The notes under the pieces are model-generated. The model was given only the letters and a program-made list of their open reading frames with translations, was not told where the DNA came from and searched no databases. DNA of 63,897 nucleotides. It comes from Citromicrobium sp. GTDB lineage: Bacteria; Pseudomonadota; Alphaproteobacteria; Sphingomonadales; Sphingomonadaceae. Location: contig PBYQ01000022.1 of the NCBI GenBank assembly GCA_002729695.1, positions 1-63,897 of the forward strand, written 5' to 3'. The stretch's first letter is position 1; each line of letters starts with the position of its first letter. The position numbers were made by a program, and so were the translations under genes. Of the stretch, positions 7,261-16,584 are shown piece by piece.

Positions 7261-8700
7261 ATAGAACGTAATTCCACCAACAAGTTTGTCGAGCGTGCGC
7301 AGGCCTATCCGGAAAAGCGGTCCCCCGATACGCGGCGGGCCGACTTTCTCGAGATCGGCGCGCCTTTCGCAGAAGATGCCGCGCGTGCGCAGGCGGGCCG
7401 TTGCTCGCAATGCGGCGTGCCTTATTGCCAGTCGCACTGCCCGCTGCACAACCACATTCCCGACTGGTTGCGCCTGACCGCCGAAGGGCGGCTGCAGGAA
7501 GCCTACGATCTTTCCACCCGCACCTCCACCATGCCCGAAATCTGCGGCCGAATCTGCCCGCAGGACCGGTTGTGCGAGGGCAATTGCGTCATCGAATTCT
7601 CCGGTCACGGCGCCGTCACCATCGGCAGCGTCGAGAAATATCTGGGCGACAATGCGTGGGAAAACGGCTGGGTCCGCCCGATCGAGCCGGGCACGCCGAC
7701 CGGCCAGTCGGTCGGTGTCATCGGCGCAGGACCTGCCGGGCTGACTGCCGCCGAATACCTGCGCCGCGCAGGCTATGAGGTCGACATCTACGACCGGCAC
7801 GACCGTGCGGGCGGGCTGCTGATCTACGGCATCCCGGCCTTCAAGCTAGACAAGAGTGTGGTCGACCGGCGTGTCGCGCGGATCGAAGAGGGTGGCATCA
7901 CCATCCATCGCGGGGTCGAGGTCGGCAAGGACGTGACCTTATCCGAGCTGCGCGAGCGGCACGATGCCGTGTTCGTCGCCACCGGCGTCTACCAGTCGCG
8001 CGAATTGACCGTCGACGGTGCGGACAAGGAAGGCGTCGTGCGCGCGATCGACTTCCTTACCGCTTCGAACCGCAGCGGCCTGGGTGACGACGTCGCCGAG
8101 CATGCCGATGGCAGCCTGTTTGCCAGGGACCGCGATGTCGTCGTGATCGGCGGCGGGGATACCGCGATGGACTGCGTCCGTACCGCGATCCGCCAGGGCG
8201 CGAAGTCTGTGAAGTGCCTCTATCGCCGCGACCGGGAGAACATGCCCGGCAGCCGGACCGAAGTCGCCCATGCCGAAGAAGAAGGTGTCGAATTCCTGTG
8301 GCTGTCCGGCCCGGCGTCGATCGAAGGTGGCGACAAGGCCGAGCGGGTGCAGGCCAACCGCATGGAACTGGGCGAGCCCGATGCCGATGGTCGTCGCCGC
8401 CCGGTGGTCGACCCGTCGAGCAGTTTCTCGCTCGATGCCGATCTCGTGATCCTTGCGCTGGGCTTCGAGCCCGAGCCGCTGCCTGCGATCTTCGGCGAGG
8501 AAGGCCTCGCGGTCAGCGACTGGGGCACGCTCGAGTGCGACGACGACATGATGACCACGCTTCCCGGTGTGTTTGCCGGGGGCGACATTTCGCGCGGTGC
8601 CAGCCTGGTGGTATGGGCCGTGCGTGACGGACGCGACGTCGCACAGAAAATCGACGCCTACCTCGTCGACCAACGCAAACCGAGCGCTGCAGCAGCATGA
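7261..8700 (+). CDS. gltD: glutamate synthase small subunit (NADPH), GltD, with no canonical start codon at the expected place
   Basis: The protein passes electrons from NADPH through FAD to GltB. It shows the Cys cluster CSQCGVPYCQSHCPLHN for 4Fe-4S binding, the FAD motif VIGAGPAGLTAAEYL, and a second dinucleotide motif VVIGGGDTAMDCVR. Homology-like sequence begins near TNKFVERAQAYPEKR (codons from 7279), but this frame, open from 7048, has no ATG, GTG or TTG before the GTG at 7417, which falls inside the Cys cluster. I place the start at 7261 (ATA) as a lower bound. A lost base, sequencing error or rare start is possible. The ATGA overlap with gltB shows an operon. Confidence 0.85.
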   Translation: MERNSTNKFVERAQAYPEKRSPDTRRADFLEIGAPFAEDAARAQAGRCSQCGVPYCQSHCPLHNHIPDWLRLTAEGRLQEAYDLSTRTSTMPEICGRICPQDRLCEGNCVIEFSGHGAVTIGSVEKYLGDNAWENGWVRPIEPGTPTGQSVGVIGAGPAGLTAAEYLRRAGYEVDIYDRHDRAGGLLIYGIPAFKLDKSVVDRRVARIEEGGITIHRGVEVGKDVTLSELRERHDAVFVATGVYQSRELTVDGADKEGVVRAIDFLTASNRSGLGDDVAEHADGSLFARDRDVVVIGGGDTAMDCVRTAIRQGAKSVKCLYRRDRENMPGSRTEVAHAEEEGVEFLWLSGPASIEGGDKAERVQANRMELGEPDADGRRRPVVDPSSSFSLDADLVILALGFEPEPLPAIFGEEGLAVSDWGTLECDDDMMTTLPGVFAGGDISRGASLVVWAVRDGRDVAQKIDAYLVDQRKPSAAAA

Positions 8701-11700
8701 CCCCGCAACAATCCGAAGCCCTCCGCCTCGCGCGGGATGGGATGTATCACGCCGATAGCGAACACGACGCGTGCGGCGTCGGTCTGATCGGCGAAACCTC
8801 GGGCAAGCCGACCCGCCGGGTGGTCGATGCCGCGATCGAGGCGCTGTCATCGATCTGGCACCGCGGTGCGGTGGACGCCGACGGCAAGACCGGCGACGGC
8901 GCGGGCCTGCTGCTCGATCTGCCGGTGGAATTCTTCACCAGCGCCATCAACGCAAGCGGCCATGAAGTACGGCCCGGCCGCCTTGCGGTCGGCGTCATCT
9001 TCCTGCCGCGCACGGACCTGGTCGCGCAGGATGCGTGCCGCACAATCGTGGAGGCCGAGCTGATCCGCGCCGGCCTGTTCGTCTACGGCTGGCGTCAGGT
9101 TCCGGTCGATGCGTCCGTGATCGGTCGTAAGGCGAAGCAGACCCGGCCCGAGATCGAACAGGTGATGATCGCCGGGCCAGAGCCGCACGAGCAATCGAGC
9201 GACGAGTTCGAAAAGCAGCTCTACGTCGTGCGCCGCCGGATCGAACGTCGGATCGTCGAAGCGCAGCTGCGCGATTTCTACATCTGCTCGCTGTCAGCGC
9301 GATCGATCGTCTACAAGGGCCTGTTCCTCGCGGAGAGCCTTGCGACCTTCTATCCCGACGTGCGCGATCCGCTCTTTACCAGCCGGATGGCGATCCTCCA
9401 CCAGCGGTATTCGACCAACACCTTCCCGCAATGGTGGCTGGCGCAGCCGTTCCGTACGTTGGCGCACAACGGCGAAATCAACACGATCCGGGGCAACCGC
9501 AACTGGATGCGGACGCACGAGATCAAGATGGCGAGCCTCGCCTTTGCGGGCACCGCCAATGATATCAAACCCGTCATTCCGGTCGGCGCGTCGGATACCG
9601 CGAGCCTCGATGCGGCGATCGAACTGCTTGTGCGTTCGGGCAAGGCGATGCCGACCGCCAAGTCGATGCTGGTGCCCGAGGCGTGGCAGGCATCGCCCGA
9701 CATGGCCGACGAAACCCGCGCCATGTACCAGTACATGGCTTCGGTGATGGAGCCGTGGGACGGGCCTGCCGCGCTCGCGATGACCGACGGTCGCTGGGCG
9801 GTCGCCGGACTGGACCGCAACGCGCTGCGACCGCTCGCCTTTTCGCGGACCGATGACGGACTGCTGGTGGTCGGCTCCGAAGCCGGAATGGTCACGCTGG
9901 AAGAGAACCGCGTGGTCGAGAAGGGGCGCCTTGGCCCAGGCCAGATGATCGCCATCGATCTTCATTCGGGCAAGCTGCTGCGCGATGAAGAACTCAAGGC
10001 CGAAATCGCGCGCGAAGCCAATTACGGCGCGCTGGTGGCCGGATTCCGGGGCATCGACGATCTCCCGGAAACCCCCGACACCGCCAATCCGCAGTTCGAT
10101 GCCGAGGACCTGACCCGTCGCCTGACCGCTGCGGGGATGACCAACGAGGATATGGAGCTGATCCTCGATGCGATGGCGCTCGACGGCAAGGAAGCCATCG
10201 GGTCGATGGGCGATGATACGCCGCTCGCAGTGATCAGCGACAAGCCGCGTAGCGTCAGCCAGTTCTTCCGCCAGAACTTCGCGCAGGTCACAAACCCGCC
10301 GATCGACAGCTTGCGCGAACGCCATGTGATGAGCCTGCGTACGCGCTTCGCGAACCTCGCCAACATCCTCGAAGAAGACGACCAGAACGACAATGTACTG
10401 GTCCTCGAAACCCCGATCCTGACGTCGAGCGAATGGGCGCGCCTGCGGGCGGGTTTCGGCGACAAGGTCGGCACGATCGATTGTACACTGAGGGCTGGCG
10501 GCGAGCCTGCGGACCTGCGCCTCGCGATCGAGCGCATCCGCGCCGAGGCGGAAGCCATGGCCAAGGGCAAGCAGGCGGAAATCTTCCTGACGGACGAAGC
10601 CACCGGGCCGAACCGCGTGGGCGTTCCGATGATCCTTGCCGCAGCGGCAGTGCACACGCACCTGACGCGCAAGGGCCTGCGATCCTTCACCTCGATCAAC
10701 GTGCGGTCCGCCGAATGCCTCGACACGCACACGCTGGCCGTCCTGGTCGGTGTGGGCGCGACGACGGTGAACCCCTATCTTGCGGAGGCGGCGCTGGTCG
10801 CGCGGCACGAGCGCGGGCTCTATGGTGACATGTCGCTGGAGCAGGCCGTCGAGAATTTCCGCACCTCGCTGGCCGATGGCCTGCTGAAAATCATGGCCAA
10901 GATGGGCGTCTCGGTCGTCTCCAGCTATCGCGGCGGCTACAACTTCGAAGCGGTGGGCCTCAGCCGGGCCATTACCGACGACCTGTTTCCGGGAATGCCG
11001 AACAAGATTTCGGGCGAAGGCTATGCTTCGCTGCATCTGAGCGCGCAGGACCGGCACAGCAGGGCCTTCGGCCTTCGGCATCCCGAACTGCCGATTGGCG
11101 GCTTCTATCGTCAGCGGGCTGGAGAAGAGACGCACGCCTGGGGTGCGGAGGGGATGCACTCGCTGCAGACCGCGTGCGCCACGGGCAGCGAGAAGCAATG
11201 GCGGCGCTTTGTCGACGTGGTCGAGAACCAGCCGCCGATCTACCTCCGCGATCTGCTCGGGATCGACGAGGCTGCCGAGCCGCTGCCGCTCGATCAGGTC
11301 GAGCGTGGCGAGGCGATCCGCACGCGCTTCCTCACTCCGGGGATGAGCCTGGGTGCCCTGTCGCCAGAGGCGCACGAGACGCTGGCGATTGCGATGAACC
11401 GGATCGGCGCGAAGGCGGTGTCGGGCGAAGGCGGCGAGTCCGCCGAACGTTTCACTCCGCGCGCCAATGGCGACCTCGCCAATAGCGGCGTCAAGCAGGT
11501 GGCGAGCGGACGCTTCGGCGTCACCGCGCACTACCTCAACAATTGCGAAGAGATCGAAATCAAGGTCGCGCAGGGGGCCAAGCCGGGCGAGGGCGGGCAG
11601 CTGCCCGGCTTCAAGGTGGACGAGGTAATTGCCAAGCTGCGTCACTCGACGCCGGGCGTGACGCTGATCTCGCCCCCGCCGCACCACGATATCTACTCAA

Positions 11701-13223
11701 TCGAAGACCTCGCGCAGCTGATCTACGATCTCAAGCAGATCAACCCGCGCGCCCGCGTGTGCGTGAAGCTGGTCAGCGCGGCGGGGATCGGCACGATCGC
11801 GGCGGGCGTGGCGAAGGCGCATGCCGACGCAATCCTGATCTCGGGCCACACCGGCGGCACGGGCGCAAGCCCGCAGACGAGCATCAAGTTTGCCGGAACG
11901 CCGTGGGAAATGGGGCTGGCCGAGGTCAACCAGGTGCTCGCGCTCAATGGCTTGCGCCACAAGGTGAAACTACGCGTCGACGGTGGCTTGAAGACCGGTC
12001 GCGAGATCGTGATCGGGGCGATCCTGGGGGCGGAAGAATTCGGCATCGGCACGATGAGCCTGGTTGCGATGGGCTGTATCATGGTGCGCCAGTGCCATTC
12101 GAACACCTGCCCGGTGGGCGTGTGTACGCAGGACCCGCGCCTGCGCGCGATGTTCGGTGGCAGCCCGGAGAAGGTCATCCAGCTGATGGATTTCCTTGCC
12201 GAAGATGTCCGCCGTATCCTCGCCAAGCTGGGTGTCTCGACACTCGAAGAGGTGATCGGGCGCACCGAACTGCTGCGGCAGGTAAGCCGCGGGGCCGAGC
12301 ATCTCGACGATCTCGACCTCAATCCAATCCTGCAAAAGGTGCAGACGGACGAACCGCGTGTGTACCAGCTGGAGGAGGGCCAGCATCGCAACCCGGTGCC
12401 CGACAGTCTCGACGCAGAAATGCTCGACGACGCTCGGCATGCAATCGAAAACGGGACGCAGACCACGCTCCGCTTTCCGGTACGCAACGTGCATCGCGCA
12501 GTCGGTACCCGGCTTTCGTCTGAAGTCGTTACCCGGCATGGGCCTGACGGCCTGGCCGAGGGGACACTGGATATCCGGCTGAAGGGCAATGCGGGCCAGT
12601 CGCTCGGCGCGTTTCTGGCGCGTGGCATCCGGCTTACGATCGAAGGCGACGCCAACGATTACGTCGGCAAGGGACTGTCGGGCGGCGAGATCGCGGTGCA
12701 TCCGCCAGCCGACGCTCCGCGCAAGAGCCAGGAAAACGGCATCATCGGCAACACCGCGCTGTATGGCGCAACCTCGGGTGCGCTGTTCGCGGCGGGCAAG
12801 GCAGGCGAGCGTTTTGCGGTCCGCAACTCGGGCGCGACGGCGGTGATCGAGGGCTGCGGTGCCAACGGCTGCGAGTACATGACCGGCGGCATGGCGGTCA
12901 TTCTCGGTCCCGTGGGCGGCAATTTCGGCGCGGGGATGACGGGCGGCATGGCCTTCGTCTTCGACGAGCGCGGCAGGTTCCCGCAGATGGCCAATGCAGG
13001 CTCGATCCTGTGGCAACGCCTAGCCAGCGATCACTGGCGCGGCGAACTGCGATCGGCGGTCGAACGACATGTCGAGATGACCGGGAGCGCGCACGCGCGC
13101 TGCCTGCTCGACAAGTGGGAGGATGTGCTGGCGAACTTCTGGCAGGTGTGTCCGCGCGACATGCTCGACAAGCTCGAACACCCCCTGGTGGACGAGAATG
13201 TTCCTGCCGAAGCTGCGGAATAA
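8697..13223 (+). CDS. gltB: glutamate synthase large subunit (GOGAT), GltB
   Basis: The 1508-residue enzyme makes two glutamates from glutamine and 2-oxoglutarate. After a short propeptide, ACGVGLIGE (about residue 26) supplies the N-terminal nucleophile Cys of a class II glutamine amidotransferase domain that reaches about residue 430. The central domain follows, then the FMN synthase domain with GEGGESAERF, SGHTGGTGASPQTS and the 3Fe-4S cysteines in MVRQCHSNTCPVGVC (about residues 1130-1145). A GXGXG beta-helix domain closes the protein. The length fits the family. It overlaps gltD by 4 bases. Confidence 0.97.
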   Translation: MTPQQSEALRLARDGMYHADSEHDACGVGLIGETSGKPTRRVVDAAIEALSSIWHRGAVDADGKTGDGAGLLLDLPVEFFTSAINASGHEVRPGRLAVGVIFLPRTDLVAQDACRTIVEAELIRAGLFVYGWRQVPVDASVIGRKAKQTRPEIEQVMIAGPEPHEQSSDEFEKQLYVVRRRIERRIVEAQLRDFYICSLSARSIVYKGLFLAESLATFYPDVRDPLFTSRMAILHQRYSTNTFPQWWLAQPFRTLAHNGEINTIRGNRNWMRTHEIKMASLAFAGTANDIKPVIPVGASDTASLDAAIELLVRSGKAMPTAKSMLVPEAWQASPDMADETRAMYQYMASVMEPWDGPAALAMTDGRWAVAGLDRNALRPLAFSRTDDGLLVVGSEAGMVTLEENRVVEKGRLGPGQMIAIDLHSGKLLRDEELKAEIAREANYGALVAGFRGIDDLPETPDTANPQFDAEDLTRRLTAAGMTNEDMELILDAMALDGKEAIGSMGDDTPLAVISDKPRSVSQFFRQNFAQVTNPPIDSLRERHVMSLRTRFANLANILEEDDQNDNVLVLETPILTSSEWARLRAGFGDKVGTIDCTLRAGGEPADLRLAIERIRAEAEAMAKGKQAEIFLTDEATGPNRVGVPMILAAAAVHTHLTRKGLRSFTSINVRSAECLDTHTLAVLVGVGATTVNPYLAEAALVARHERGLYGDMSLEQAVENFRTSLADGLLKIMAKMGVSVVSSYRGGYNFEAVGLSRAITDDLFPGMPNKISGEGYASLHLSAQDRHSRAFGLRHPELPIGGFYRQRAGEETHAWGAEGMHSLQTACATGSEKQWRRFVDVVENQPPIYLRDLLGIDEAAEPLPLDQVERGEAIRTRFLTPGMSLGALSPEAHETLAIAMNRIGAKAVSGEGGESAERFTPRANGDLANSGVKQVASGRFGVTAHYLNNCEEIEIKVAQGAKPGEGGQLPGFKVDEVIAKLRHSTPGVTLISPPPHHDIYSIEDLAQLIYDLKQINPRARVCVKLVSAAGIGTIAAGVAKAHADAILISGHTGGTGASPQTSIKFAGTPWEMGLAEVNQVLALNGLRHKVKLRVDGGLKTGREIVIGAILGAEEFGIGTMSLVAMGCIMVRQCHSNTCPVGVCTQDPRLRAMFGGSPEKVIQLMDFLAEDVRRILAKLGVSTLEEVIGRTELLRQVSRGAEHLDDLDLNPILQKVQTDEPRVYQLEEGQHRNPVPDSLDAEMLDDARHAIENGTQTTLRFPVRNVHRAVGTRLSSEVVTRHGPDGLAEGTLDIRLKGNAGQSLGAFLARGIRLTIEGDANDYVGKGLSGGEIAVHPPADAPRKSQENGIIGNTALYGATSGALFAAGKAGERFAVRNSGATAVIEGCGANGCEYMTGGMAVILGPVGGNFGAGMTGGMAFVFDERGRFPQMANAGSILWQRLASDHWRGELRSAVERHVEMTGSAHARCLLDKWEDVLANFWQVCPRDMLDKLEHPLVDENVPAEAAE

Positions 13224-13325
13224 TTGGGGCTCCGAGCGTTCCAAATCAGGTCAGTGCCTATCTGTCGCATCGACACGCGCGCTCGAAAGCGCAGGTTGAT
13301 TGCGGATTTATCGGGAGCACCGGAC

Positions 13326-13529
13326 ATGAAGACGTTTCTCGGACTGGCAGGCATCGCGTTCATGACGCTCGCGACCCCGGCTGCCGCCTACAACACCCCG
13401 CCAGACAGCGATCCGCACGGCGACCGAACAGGTTCGAGCGGTGGTTCGACCCCCGTACCCGCGCCGCCGGTAGTCATCCTGTTCGGCCTTGCAGCCGGTG
13501 CCGTGATGATGCGGCGCAAAACCGCCTGA
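13326..13529 (+). CDS. PEP-CTERM-like microprotein 1
   Basis: This 67-residue product has a signal peptide (MKTFLGLAGIAFMTLATPAAA), a short hydrophilic Gly/Ser/Asp middle, and the tail VPAPPVVILFGLAAGAVMMR ending in basic residues. The tail has the layout of a PEP-CTERM sorting signal (Pro motif, one membrane helix, Arg/Lys end), though the motif reads P-A-P-P and not P-E-P. It may be anchored or processed by an exosortase; none is seen here. GGGAG lies upstream of the ATG. It is a paralogue of the next gene. Confidence 0.65.
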   Translation: MKTFLGLAGIAFMTLATPAAAYNTPPDSDPHGDRTGSSGGSTPVPAPPVVILFGLAAGAVMMRRKTA

Positions 13530-13650
13530 TTGCGGTTTGGGGCGCGTGCCCGGGGCGGGCGCGCTCCGCTTGACACCTTGCAGGGGGAGGCCGGGGGGCC
13601 GCTCGAACCTCTAGCGGGTGGGATCGTTTGGCAGATGGGGGGATCTGGCT

Positions 13651-13851
13651 ATGCTGTTCGGACTGGCAGGAATCGCGGTCATGGCGATTGCCACACCCGC
13701 GCCAACGGCGAAGGCCCCTCCGGTCGAACAGGTTGAACAGGTTTCGGAACCGCTTCCAGCCTCAGCGCCCGTAAAGGTACCTGCGCCGCCGATCGTGATT
13801 TTGTTCGGGCTCGCGGCAGGCGCCATGCTGGTACGGCGCAAGATCTTCTGA
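13651..13851 (+). CDS. PEP-CTERM-like microprotein 2
   Basis: This 66-residue product has the same plan as its neighbour: MLFGLAGIAVMAIATPAPTA as signal sequence, a Pro/Glu/Val linker (VEQVEQVSEPLPASAPVKV), and the tail PAPPIVILFGLAAGAMLVRR plus basic residues. The near identity of the tails and difference of the middles suggests tandem duplication with conserved sorting ends. The ATG at 13651 has a G-rich ribosome site; a GTG at 13618 in frame is possible. Confidence 0.6.
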   Translation: MLFGLAGIAVMAIATPAPTAKAPPVEQVEQVSEPLPASAPVKVPAPPIVILFGLAAGAMLVRRKIF

Positions 13852-13874
13852 CGGGCGCGCCCGTCAACGCGGGT

Positions 13875-14015
13875 TCAGGGCGCCAGCCACCACCTTATCA
13901 CGAATGCGACCGCGCCGAGCACGGTGACGCTCGCCGCCCAGATAGCCACCATCCAGCCGACCCGCTGCCATAATGGTGCTTCGTCGGCGGCTTTCCCGGC
14001 ATCGTCATGGCGCAT
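13875..14015 (-). CDS. DUF2474 small membrane subunit of the bd-type oxidase (CydX-like)
   Basis: This 46-residue protein has a charged N terminus, then WQRVGWMVAIWAASVTVLGA and further hydrophobic residues, giving one transmembrane helix. DUF2474 proteins sit directly after cydB in many alphaproteobacteria and are thought to play the part of the small CydX subunit. The ATG overlaps the cydB stop by one base (TGATG), so translation is coupled. Such a short gene is easily missed by gene finders. Confidence 0.8.
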   Translation of the reverse strand: MRHDDAGKAADEAPLWQRVGWMVAIWAASVTVLGAVAFVIRWWLAP

Positions 14016-15022
14016 CAGTGGTACCCTTCGTCGCCCACCTTGCCGCGGAACACCCAGTAGGCCCACGCGGTGTAGGCGATGATGAGCGGCATGGTGATCG
14101 CCACGCCTACCAGCATAAAGACCTGGCTGCGTTCCGGCGCGGCGGCGTCCCAGATCGTGAGGCCGGGCGGCACCACGTAAGGCCAGATGGTGACGCCCAC
14201 GCCGGCCATGCCGAGCAGGAACAGCCCAAGCGAAAGCCAGAAGGGCTTCGAATGCCGATCGCATGACAGTGCGTGCCACAGGAACCCGGCCACGATCAGA
14301 GTGGCGACCGGAATGGGGGCGACCCAGTAGAGCACAGGCGTGCTCAGCCAGTGCTCGGCATATTCGGGGCGCAGGACCAGATTGTAGAGGCTCACCGCGC
14401 CCATCAGCGCGATCGTTGCCACGGCAGTTATCTTGCCCAGCTTGCGGGCGTGCGCCTGCCCGTCGCCATCGAGCTTCCAGACCAGCCATGCGGCCCCCAG
14501 AAGGGCATAACCGGCAACCGTCCCCACCCCGGTCAGCAGGGTGTAGGGCGTCAGCCAGTCCCACCAGCTGCCCGAATAGGCGCGGTCGGTGACTTCGATG
14601 CCTTGCAAAAGTGCGCCCAGCACCATCCCCTGCGCTAGCGCCGCGATGATCGATCCCGCGGTGAAGGCAAAATCCCACAGCTTGCGGTGCGACGGATCGC
14701 GCCACCGGAACTCGAACGCAACGCCGCGAAAGACGAGGCCCAGCAGCATTGCGATGATGAGCGGGTAGGTTGCGGGCAGGATCACCGCGTAGGCGAGGGG
14801 AAAGGCGGCGAACAGGCCGCCGCCGCCCAGGACCAGCCAGGTCTCGTTCCCGTCCCACACCGGCGCGATCGAGTTCATCGCCCGATCCCGCTCTCGCCCG
14901 ACCTCAAAGGTCGGGAACAGGATGCCGATTCCGAGATCGAAGCCATCCATCACCACGTAGGCGAAGATTGCGAAGGCGATGATGAACGCCCAGATCGTGG
15001 TCAGGTCTGCGCTGACGCTCAT
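14015..15022 (-). CDS. cydB: cytochrome bd-type ubiquinol oxidase subunit II
   Basis: The 335-residue polytopic membrane protein begins MSVSADLTTIWAFIIAFAIF. It carries the family signatures VVMDGFDLGIGILFP, MNSIAPVWDGNETWLV and the late segment TIWPYVVPPGLTIWDAAAP. It pairs with CydA in the terminal oxidase that reduces O2 to water. Its ATG overlaps the cydA stop by 4 bases. Confidence 0.95.
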   Translation of the reverse strand: MSVSADLTTIWAFIIAFAIFAYVVMDGFDLGIGILFPTFEVGRERDRAMNSIAPVWDGNETWLVLGGGGLFAAFPLAYAVILPATYPLIIAMLLGLVFRGVAFEFRWRDPSHRKLWDFAFTAGSIIAALAQGMVLGALLQGIEVTDRAYSGSWWDWLTPYTLLTGVGTVAGYALLGAAWLVWKLDGDGQAHARKLGKITAVATIALMGAVSLYNLVLRPEYAEHWLSTPVLYWVAPIPVATLIVAGFLWHALSCDRHSKPFWLSLGLFLLGMAGVGVTIWPYVVPPGLTIWDAAAPERSQVFMLVGVAITMPLIIAYTAWAYWVFRGKVGDEGYH

Positions 15023-16491
15023 TTGTCCGACTCCTCTCGATGCGGCTCGATGTAGCGGATCGAGGAGATCGAGTCGGCGCTGAAATCGGTCGGGTTCTGC
15101 GTCGGGCCCGGAGTAATGCCGGCGGTCCGGATCGGGCCGGTGTCGCCGCGCTTGACCCCGGTTTCGAGATTTCGGGGCGCGCTGCGCATCAGGCGCAGGA
15201 TATACCACGTGCCGGTGCCGAACACCGCGAAATAGACGAGCACGAAAGCGATGAGTGAGGCGCCGACGGCTGGCGCGTCGAGCGGGCTGGCAGCATCGGC
15301 GGTGCGCAGCAGGTTATAGATCACGTAAGGTTGGCGCCCGACCTCGGTGGTGATCCAGCCGGCAATCACCGCAACGAAGCCTGCGGGCCCCATCACAAGT
15401 GCGGCGCGATGCAGCCAGCGCCAATCGTACAGCTTGCCGCGCCAGCGCGCGAACAGGCTCCACAGCCCGACGCCGAGCATCGCGAAGCCGAGGCCGACCA
15501 TGATGCGGAACGACCAGAATACGATGCCGACCGGGGGCTGCTCGTCGAGCGGGATCGTATCGAGCCCGTCGAGCGGGGCGTTGAGATCGTGCTTCAGGAT
15601 CAGGCTCGATGCCTTGGGAATCTCGACCGCGTACTTGACCTCGCGTTCCTTGCTGTCGGGGATGCCGAACAGGATCAGCGGCGCGCCGTCGGGGTGGCTC
15701 TGGTAATGGCCTTCCATCGCCATCACCTTCTGCGGCTGGTGCTCCAGCGTGTTGAGCCCGTGCGCGTCGCCGGCGAAGATCTGGACCGGCACGACCAGCG
15801 CAGCCATCCACATCGCCATCGAGAACATCTTGCGGGCGTGCTGGTTGGTGCGGTCCTTCAGCAGGTGCCACGCGCCCACGCCGCCGACGACGAAGGCCGT
15901 GGTCAGATAGGCGGCGAGCACGGTGTGGACGAGTCGATAGGGGAAGCTGGGGTTGAAGATGATCGTCAGCCAGCTGTCGCCCGGCAGGTACTGCCCGTTG
16001 GCGCCGATCTCGTAACCCACCGGGGTCTGCATCCAGCTGTTCGCGCTGAGGATCCAGAACGCTGAGATGAAAGTGCCTATCGCAACCATCAGCGTGGCGG
16101 CGAAATGCAGCTTTTTGCCTACGCGGTTCATACCGAACAGCATGACGCCGAGGAAACCGGCTTCGAGGAAGAAGGCAGTCAGCACCTCGTACGCCATCAA
16201 CGGGCCGATTACCCCGCCTGCCTTGTCGGAGAAGACCGCCCAGTTCGTGCCGAACTGGTAGGACATCACGATCCCGGAGACGACGCCCATCGCGAAGGCG
16301 ATCGCGAAGATCTTCAGCCAGTATTTGAACAGGTCCATGTAGACCGGCTTGCCGGTCTTGAGCCACAGCCCTTCGAGCACGGCGAGATAGCTCGCGAGCC
16401 CGATCGAAAACGCCGGGAAGATGAAGTGGAAGCTCACCGTGAAGGCGAACTGGATGCGGGCGAGCAGGATTGCGTCGGTGCCGTCGAACAT
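15019..16491 (-). CDS. cydA: cytochrome bd-type ubiquinol oxidase subunit I (short Q-loop, CIO-like)
   Basis: The 490-residue protein holds the haems and the quinol site. Visible family segments are RIQFAFTVSFHFIFPAFSIG with the haem-ligand His, SYQFGTNWAVFSDKAGGVIG, and MAMEGHYQSHPDGAP. The periplasmic loop after MAMEGHY is short, so this is the short-Q-loop class; GRQPYVIYNLLRTADAASPL resembles the cyanide-insensitive (CIO) branch. First gene of cydA-cydB-DUF2474. A palindrome lies about 55-70 bases before the start. Confidence 0.95.
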   Translation of the reverse strand: MFDGTDAILLARIQFAFTVSFHFIFPAFSIGLASYLAVLEGLWLKTGKPVYMDLFKYWLKIFAIAFAMGVVSGIVMSYQFGTNWAVFSDKAGGVIGPLMAYEVLTAFFLEAGFLGVMLFGMNRVGKKLHFAATLMVAIGTFISAFWILSANSWMQTPVGYEIGANGQYLPGDSWLTIIFNPSFPYRLVHTVLAAYLTTAFVVGGVGAWHLLKDRTNQHARKMFSMAMWMAALVVPVQIFAGDAHGLNTLEHQPQKVMAMEGHYQSHPDGAPLILFGIPDSKEREVKYAVEIPKASSLILKHDLNAPLDGLDTIPLDEQPPVGIVFWSFRIMVGLGFAMLGVGLWSLFARWRGKLYDWRWLHRAALVMGPAGFVAVIAGWITTEVGRQPYVIYNLLRTADAASPLDAPAVGASLIAFVLVYFAVFGTGTWYILRLMRSAPRNLETGVKRGDTGPIRTAGITPGPTQNPTDFSADSISSIRYIEPHREESDK

Positions 16492-16546
16492 GGCCGCGAT
16501 CTATAGAAGAGTGCGCCCTTCTTCCAGCGCCGGTTCGGTATCTTTT

Positions 16547-16563
16547 GTTGCGTTTGACGCAAC
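16547..16563 (-). promoter_or_regulatory. palindromic candidate operator upstream of cydA
   Basis: GTTGCG and CGCAAC are separated by 5 bases, with the centre 64 bases before the cydA ATG. The half-sites resemble those of CRP/FNR-family regulators such as NnrR, but the spacer is one base longer than the usual four. A redox or nitric-oxide sensor acting on the oxidase operon is plausible but unproven. Confidence 0.4.
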
Positions 16564-16584
16564 AGGTGCGGTGCCGCATGTGCC

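Noticed and set aside
9294..11687. A 797-codon minus-strand open frame inside gltB
   Set aside because: GltB on the plus strand has every domain signature. The antisense frame shows the His/Arg/Ala-rich composition of a shadow.
13850..13865. Perfect 16-bp palindrome GACGGGCGCGCCCGTC after the second microprotein
   Set aside because: It has no loop, so it cannot form a good hairpin, and such GC palindromes are expected at this base composition. It may mark the convergent junction, but I cannot support a function.
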